Source: Kiritimatiellota bacterium
GTDB taxonomy: Bacteria > Verrucomicrobiota > Kiritimatiellia > JAAZAB01
NCBI GenBank assembly: GCA_008636095.1
Contig: VSJD01000293.1
Location: 1-10,000, forward strand
Reading direction: 5' to 3'
Length of the DNA: 10,000 nucleotides
The notes under the pieces were generated by a model. That model made no database searches. It was not told where the DNA came from and saw nothing but the letters and a program-made list of their open reading frames with translations. The position numbers and the translations under genes were made by a program. Below are positions 6,292 through 10,000 of this stretch, in pieces (within the stretch, counting starts at the first letter, position 1; every line of letters starts with the position of its first letter).

Positions 6292-7070
6292 CCCTGCCGC
6301 TCATCTTGATTGCCGGCTGGGGATATACGGCCAAAGCGATGCTCCGCCTGAAAGAAGCCCTGGATGGGCATCCTATGGATGGGCATCCCGTCAAAGTCAC
6401 TTCAACGGGCGAGTTGTGGCAAACCCAGTCCAGCGGCGCGTTGTCGTGCTCGCCCGGCCTTTCGCGGTATGCGGTGGGACTGCATCATCTGCTGGCGACC
6501 TTTGGCGGGCGTGTTGGTGTCATCGGATGGTCCATGGGAGGCATTGTTGCCCTGGAAACGGTGCGGGAATATCCGGGACTGCTACAGCGACTCGTTATTA
6601 TCAGCGGCACGGCGCGGTTCAGCGCAGGAAACGATGTGCTGCCTGCCCTGAACTCGGTCGAAGGGCCCGGTGTAAGCGTCTCTGTTCTGCGTGCCATGGC
6701 CCGGGGACTTCGGCGGACGCCGGATAACGTGCTGGCCGCCTATTATGCTAAGGTGCATGCGCCGCAGGGTGTGCCCATGGCTGAGGTTGCCACGCGTTCA
6801 CAGGACATCGCCCTGCTGGACCGTGACGAATTACTACAGGGACTCGATTATCTTCAACGAATGGACGTGCGGGATGGCTTGGAGAAACAGACTGTTCCGA
6901 CCTTGGTGGTGCATGGTCGGGAGGACCGCATTGTGCCCTGGCAGGCCGGCGAATGGCTGAGCCATGCCCTGCCAGTCAGTCACTGGCGTTGTCATGAAGG
7001 CCTCGGCCATGCCTTGCCAATCCAGGCGGCGGCACTCCTGGCGGCAGATATTCGCACTTTCCTGGCATGA
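6288..7070 (+). CDS. bioH: Pimeloyl-ACP methyl ester esterase-like alpha/beta hydrolase
   Basis: BioH cuts the methyl ester of pimeloyl-ACP methyl ester, ending the BioC-primed cycle and releasing pimeloyl-ACP for BioF. From ATG 6288 it has 260 residues (E. coli BioH 256). It shows an alpha/beta hydrolase fold: early LILIAGWG oxyanion region, nucleophile elbow GWSMGG with Ser82, HGREDRIVP with Asp213, and GLGHALP with His241. The Asp-His spacing of 28 equals that recalled for E. coli BioH (S82/D207/H235). Alpha/beta hydrolases are hard to assign by motif alone and BioG or BioV-type esterases can replace BioH, but its place between bioF and bioC and its triad support the call. Residues about 26-35 contain an in-frame repeat, DGHPMDGHPV, from a 15-base tandem duplication. 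The gene overlaps bioF by 4 bases. Confidence 0.82.
   Translation: MTLPLILIAGWGYTAKAMLRLKEALDGHPMDGHPVKVTSTGELWQTQSSGALSCSPGLSRYAVGLHHLLATFGGRVGVIGWSMGGIVALETVREYPGLLQRLVIISGTARFSAGNDVLPALNSVEGPGVSVSVLRAMARGLRRTPDNVLAAYYAKVHAPQGVPMAEVATRSQDIALLDRDELLQGLDYLQRMDVRDGLEKQTVPTLVVHGREDRIVPWQAGEWLSHALPVSHWRCHEGLGHALPIQAAALLAADIRTFLA
6361..6388 (+). repeat. In-frame 15-base tandem duplication in bioH
   Basis: TGGATGGGCATCC occurs at 6361-6373 and again at 6376-6388, giving a 15-base period and the repeated residues DGHP-M/DGHP-V. It looks like a recent slippage event that kept the frame. Confidence 0.65.
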
Positions 7071-7083
7071 AAAACGGCGAAAC

Positions 7084-7181
7084 AAAATTAACCGCAAAGA
7101 TCGCAGAGAAAATGGATCAAGGATATGTGTGAATATGTCATATCGTTTTTGCGTTCTCTGCGTTCTTTGCGGCCAAATTTT
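7084..7181. repeat. 98-base imperfect inverted repeat of the CCGCAAAGA type
   Basis: The arms CCGCAAAGATCGCAGAGAA (7092-7110) and TTCTCTGCGTTCTTTGCGG (7154-7172) are complementary at 18 of 19 positions. Outer AAAATT (7084-7089) and AATTTT (7176-7181) extend them, and inner GATATG (7122-7127) pairs with CATATC (7139-7144). It nearly fills the bioH-bioC gap and would fold into a long hairpin. Similar intergenic sequences recur in many environmental bacterial genomes in my recollection; no transposase is present. It could be a MITE- or REP-like element, and it may act as a transcript terminator or mRNA stabiliser between bioH and bioC. Confidence 0.75.
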
Positions 7182-7196
7182 CTGATCAGATGAAAC

Positions 7197-7202
7197 AGGG
7201 AG
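7197..7202 (+). promoter_or_regulatory. Ribosome binding site (AGGGAG) for bioC
   Basis: AGGGAG lies 7 bases before GTG 7210, the best-supported start of bioC. There is no ATG at this place in the frame, so a GTG start is required by this site. Confidence 0.7.
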
Positions 7203-7209
7203 TTTTCCG

Positions 7210-8004
7210 GTGAAGCCAGATAACGCAAGCCATGCTATTGCGGCGCGGTTTTCGGCCGCGGCTTCGACCTATCATGCCTCCGCGACAATCCAGCGCGCTG
7301 TGGCTGAACGCCTGAGCGCCATGCTGGCTGGGAACGAAGCCGCGGATCGCATCCTGGAAATAGGATGCGGTACGGGCTTGTTGACGGCACATTTGTGCCG
7401 GCTTTTCCCGCATGCCCGGATTGACGCCCTTGATATGGCCGGTGGCATGGTGACGCAATGCCGCGCGCGGTTGGCGGGCACAGCGGGGCTGTTTTGCCAT
7501 TTGGCCGACCTAAACAAGTTTCGTGCCGAGGCACTTTATCCGCTTATTGTGAGCAGTTCGACTTTGCATTGGATGGATCCAATTGCCGAGGTCATGGAGA
7601 CCCTGGCAGGTATGCTGACCAGTCAGGGCCGGTTGGTGTTTGCCCTAATGGTGCGCGGCACGCTGGCTGAACTGCAGTCCGCGCGCCAGCGCGCGGCGCC
7701 GCACAAGCCGCCTGAGCGCCGGTTGCCGACAATGCAAGCCGTGCAGGCCGCACTGGTGCAAGCCGGCCTGTGCATCGAGGAAGAACGAGAGGAAAGCCGG
7801 CGCCAGGCGTATGCCTCAGCCGGGGATCTGTTACACCGGCTTCATGAACAGGGTTTGACCGGTGGGCCGTTGGCCCGGTCGGGGAGATTGTTGAATCGCG
7901 CGGACCTGCGCCGCCTGGTGCTGGATTATGAAACTCACTACCGGGCGGGTGACGGCGTATATGCCAGTTACCAGGTGGCTTATTTCCGGGCGCGGAAAGC
8001 GTAG
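7210..8004 (+). CDS. bioC: Malonyl-ACP O-methyltransferase
   Basis: BioC uses S-adenosylmethionine to methylate the free carboxyl of malonyl-ACP/CoA, letting fatty-acid synthesis build the pimeloyl chain. Length is 264 residues (E. coli BioC 251). Features: an N-terminal IAARFSAAASTYHASATIQR segment like the BioC F-x3-A-x2-Y-x4-Q pattern; SAM motif I ILEIGCGTG at 48-56; acidic motif IDALDMAGGM; and the SSSTLHWM motif (115-122), which resembles the post-motif LQWC/LHW segment of BioC. The start is a GTG with a strong AGGGAG site 7 bases upstream. It follows bioH after a 139-base gap almost filled by an inverted repeat, so it may be in the same transcript or separately expressed. A generic class I methyltransferase is the alternative, but the bioF-bioH context makes BioC likely. 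Confidence 0.88.
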   Translation: MKPDNASHAIAARFSAAASTYHASATIQRAVAERLSAMLAGNEAADRILEIGCGTGLLTAHLCRLFPHARIDALDMAGGMVTQCRARLAGTAGLFCHLADLNKFRAEALYPLIVSSSTLHWMDPIAEVMETLAGMLTSQGRLVFALMVRGTLAELQSARQRAAPHKPPERRLPTMQAVQAALVQAGLCIEEEREESRRQAYASAGDLLHRLHEQGLTGGPLARSGRLLNRADLRRLVLDYETHYRAGDGVYASYQVAYFRARKA

Positions 8005-8009
8005 GGGAC

Positions 8010-8039
8010 CCCGATCCGCGCGTAAGTGCACTGATCGGG
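8010..8039. terminator. Possible bidirectional terminator hairpin
   Basis: CCCGATC (8010-8016) and GATCGGG (8033-8039) are perfect 7-base inverted arms around a 16-base loop, 5 bases after the bioC stop. There is no T-tract on either side, so intrinsic termination would be weak or factor-aided. Confidence 0.4.
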
Positions 8040-8067
8040 AATGGTTAATGGTCCATGGTTAATGCGG
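8040..8067 (+). repeat. AATGGTY-like heptamer array, left arm
   Basis: The bases read as four units: AATGGTT, AATGGTC, CATGGTT, AATGCGG. It faces an inverted array of related units at 8130-8164. Confidence 0.6.
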
Positions 8068-8129
8068 CCTGATCAATCCAAAGCGGGCACTGGATATTTA
8101 TGCCGGCGCAACTTATTTGCCAAGCATTG

Positions 8130-8164
8130 CATCAACCATTTACCATCAACCATTTGCCATTTGC
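8130..8164 (-). repeat. CATYWRC heptamer array, right arm (inverted relative to the left)
   Basis: Five gapless 7-base units read CATCAAC, CATTTAC, CATCAAC, CATTTGC, CATTTGC. On the opposite strand they read as GTTGATG/GCAAATG units, related to the left-arm AATGGTT units. The array abuts the stop codon of the - strand gene at 8165-8167. Confidence 0.65.
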
Positions 8165-10000
8165 CTACAGGCCTACATCCATACGAACTTTCGGGAACTT
8201 GGTGAACCAGAACTGGAGCCAAAACGTGTATTCATCGTCCTGAAATTCACAGCCGACTTTATAAGCAATGCAATCCAGGGTTCGCTGGACGGTCAGGCCC
8301 CAGGCCTGCATGGTGGAGTTATCAAATTCGTAGCGGGCATAGACGCTGTATTCCCAGTTGATAAAAGGCGAGAACGTGAGCTCGTTGTTGAGCAGGCTGC
8401 TACTGCCGTTGTTGAAGCGGTGTTCGACGACATATTTCCAGAGTGTTCCGTCGTACACTGACAGGCGCGTGTTGATGGTCTGCACCTGGTTGGTATACTG
8501 GTCATAGACTCCGTCAATTTTCAATTCCATCCAGTCAAAGGGGATTGAGCGCACGTCAAAGCAGATGTTGCTGAATAGATTTTCGCTTGGCTGGGGATCC
8601 AGGCGGTAGACTACCCATAGGTCGGCGTTGATCAGGTCGTACACCGTGTGGCTTTTCGTTTGTTGTTTGTTGAAACGCTGGGTCTGGATTTTGTTGCGCA
8701 TGCCAAACTTGATTTCGTTGGCCTTGCTGAGCGCATCGATATCGTCAAACTGGTAGAGGTTGTCAGGGGTCACGTTGGGCTCGGGGACCAAAGTCCAATT
8801 GGCATACGGCTCCGCAATGTGCCGCACGTTGTTGATGATATCGCCGGGATAGGTTTCCCAGACCTTGAAGGCCTTGAAGGATGTTTCCAGGCCCAGCGCG
8901 GGCAACGAACGGAACGCGGCGCCTGCGTCCCGGGTCAGGATATTGGTTGTTGAAGTCACCACCGGCTGGTTGTTGGTGCCGTAGGTCGTGACGGTGGTCA
9001 CGTTCGTGTAGTCTTCCTTGGTCTTGGAATACCATGTGCCTTGCCATCCGGCGCGCGGGATGATGTTCAGGAAACCAGCCAGCTTGATCGGGTAGTAAAT
9101 CATGTGCGCCGTGTTGAAGCGGCCGGCCGCGTAATTTTGCATGTTGGTAATATTGGCTTCCCAGTTCTTCTGGAGATAGGATGCTTCCGTATCGCCTTGG
9201 TAATAGAACGGTGTTTCCCAGATTTTCTGGCGCGAAAAATCCAGTTTCAATTCAGGAAGGCGATCCACGGTGGTGTAAAAGTCGTTCAGGCGTTTTTCGA
9301 TCATCAGGCTGGCGGTATAATGTTCGGCACGGTGCCCCAGCACGATGTAGTTGTCCGGCTCCGGACTGGACTTGTATTCCTCGCGGAAGAACTGTTCGAT
9401 GATTTTCGGGTCGCTCAGGTAATTGATCTGCGACATCAAATAGTTTTGTTCGTCGAACGACTGGTTGTGGTAAAGCCGCAGGCGATAACGATCGTTGTCA
9501 ATTTTATAGGGCTGGGTATCGCCCTCATCGGGCCAGGCGTCGTGGGTGTAATACGTAATCAGGTCGCCGGCCCAGGGTTCCTCTTCGGGCTCCACTATAG
9601 TCTGTTCGTCATGGAGCATCTTGCCATAGTCCCAGAAGTCGTCGTTCTTGTTGGCCATATAGCGCTCCGTGGAAAGCTCCTTGGCGTTGCCGCTGGCGGA
9701 CCACATGAAATCCTGGCCCAGCCCCACGCCGCGCCGCATGCGCAGGTCTATGTGCGAGGCCGCTTCTACCTTGCGACTGATGCGGTAATTGAACTCGGTC
9801 AGCAGATACGCGTACATCCGGCTACTGTACCCGGGCACGATGCTCATGAAGTTTTTATCGCCGATGTTCTGGTTCCAGTACGGGCTGTACATGACGGGCA
9901 CACCCTTGATGTAGAGCACGACGTGCTGGGCGCGGACATGGTGGCCGGGCACAATCCATACTTTTTTGGCGAGAAAATAAGCGTCCGGGTGGTCCCCTTC
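8165..10000 (-). CDS. lptD: LPS-assembly outer membrane protein LptD-like (OstA), partial at its N-terminus
   Basis: LptD is the beta-barrel partner of LptE that inserts LPS into the outer leaflet of the outer membrane. The frame stays open to base 10000, so 611 residues of the C-terminal part are seen; GTG 9952 is an internal codon. Support: the join from the periplasmic OstA jellyroll to the barrel reads VVLYIKGVPVMYSPYW (9875-9922), the LptD pattern of a strand ending in VPV-x-Y-x-PY. Many alternating Tyr/Trp/Phe strands follow (YRLRLYHNQSF, LAGFLNIIPRAGWQGTWYS). The end reads AWGLTVQRTLDCIAYKVGCEF then YTFWLQFWFTKFP, like the LptD end. The CC pair of E. coli LptD is replaced by two cysteines 7 residues apart. 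A Thr/Asn-rich loop (near 8930-9010) and an acidic loop (near 9580-9600) may be surface loops. Convergent with bioC; no shared function is implied. Confidence 0.8.
   Translation of the reverse strand, partial: EGDHPDAYFLAKKVWIVPGHHVRAQHVVLYIKGVPVMYSPYWNQNIGDKNFMSIVPGYSSRMYAYLLTEFNYRISRKVEAASHIDLRMRRGVGLGQDFMWSASGNAKELSTERYMANKNDDFWDYGKMLHDEQTIVEPEEEPWAGDLITYYTHDAWPDEGDTQPYKIDNDRYRLRLYHNQSFDEQNYLMSQINYLSDPKIIEQFFREEYKSSPEPDNYIVLGHRAEHYTASLMIEKRLNDFYTTVDRLPELKLDFSRQKIWETPFYYQGDTEASYLQKNWEANITNMQNYAAGRFNTAHMIYYPIKLAGFLNIIPRAGWQGTWYSKTKEDYTNVTTVTTYGTNNQPVVTSTTNILTRDAGAAFRSLPALGLETSFKAFKVWETYPGDIINNVRHIAEPYANWTLVPEPNVTPDNLYQFDDIDALSKANEIKFGMRNKIQTQRFNKQQTKSHTVYDLINADLWVVYRLDPQPSENLFSNICFDVRSIPFDWMELKIDGVYDQYTNQVQTINTRLSVYDGTLWKYVVEHRFNNGSSSLLNNELTFSPFINWEYSVYARYEFDNSTMQAWGLTVQRTLDCIAYKVGCEFQDDEYTFWLQFWFTKFPKVRMDVGL

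Larger units (their letters stand above)
8005..8164. other. Convergent intergenic region with inverted and heptamer repeats
   Basis: This 160-base gap lies between the 3' ends of bioC (+) and the lptD-like gene (-). It contains a hairpin candidate at 8010-8039 and two opposed heptamer arrays (8040-8067 and 8130-8164). No gene is seen. Such a gap is expected to hold terminators for both sides. Confidence 0.7.

Noticed and set aside
6964..7185. Small + strand frame ending in a Cys/Val/Leu-rich tail after bioH
   Set aside because: The tail is simply a translation of the CCGCAAAGA-type inverted repeat, and the rest is a shadow of bioH.
8130..8164. CRISPR array
   Set aside because: The repeats are 7 bases long with no spacers, and no cas genes are present.
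9950..9952. GTG as a start for the lptD-like gene
   Set aside because: The frame stays open upstream to the window edge with LptD-like text (YFLAKKVWIVPG), so the true start is outside.

Overview
This window is moderately GC-rich, gene-dense bacterial chromosome with no mobile element, tRNA, rRNA or CRISPR array that I can see. It holds eight protein genes: seven on the + strand and one large outer-membrane gene on the - strand at the right edge. The - strand gene looks like LptD, the LPS assembly protein, so the organism is a diderm that makes LPS. LptD together with a uroporphyrinogen-decarboxylase-like (URO-D-like) protein, a long atypical isochorismatase-fold protein and a pyrophosphate-type phosphofructokinase suggests the Planctomycetota-Verrucomicrobiota group (for example Kiritimatiellota or Lentisphaerota). 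That placement is inference from gene style, not from a marker gene.

Layout. Bases 1-2321 are a tight + strand operon: the end of a URO-D-like gene, an isochorismatase-fold cysteine hydrolase after an 18-base gap, and a NodB-type polysaccharide deacetylase that overlaps it by 4 bases. This looks like a catabolic or modification module of unknown substrate. Bases 2322-2569 are a non-coding leader with inverted repeats and a good sigma-70-like promoter. The promoter serves a pyrophosphate-type 6-phosphofructokinase (2570-3853). It is followed by a DUF362 protein with two [4Fe-4S] motifs (3910-5049), then three biotin-precursor genes: bioF (5119-6291), a bioH-like esterase (6288-7070, overlapping bioF by 4 bases) and bioC (GTG start, 7210-8004). 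A convergent intergenic region (8005-8164) separates bioC from the lptD-like gene, which runs leftward from beyond base 10000 to 8165.

How they work together. BioC methylates malonyl-ACP (or malonyl-CoA) to enter fatty-acid synthesis, BioH removes the methyl ester at the pimeloyl stage, and BioF condenses pimeloyl-ACP/CoA with alanine. So the window holds pimelate synthesis plus the first ring-assembly step. bioA, bioD and bioB are not here.

The most unusual sequence structure is between the genes. Four different gaps carry four different short periodic or inverted repeats: CAGAATN heptamers, GTCCGAT units, a 98-base CCGCAAAGA-type inverted repeat, and opposed arrays of AATGGTY-like heptamers. 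I found no clear novel defence or mobile system. The best leads are the first operon, the isochorismatase-fold protein lacking recognisable Asp and Lys partners, the DUF362 ferredoxin beside the biotin genes, and the intergenic repeats.
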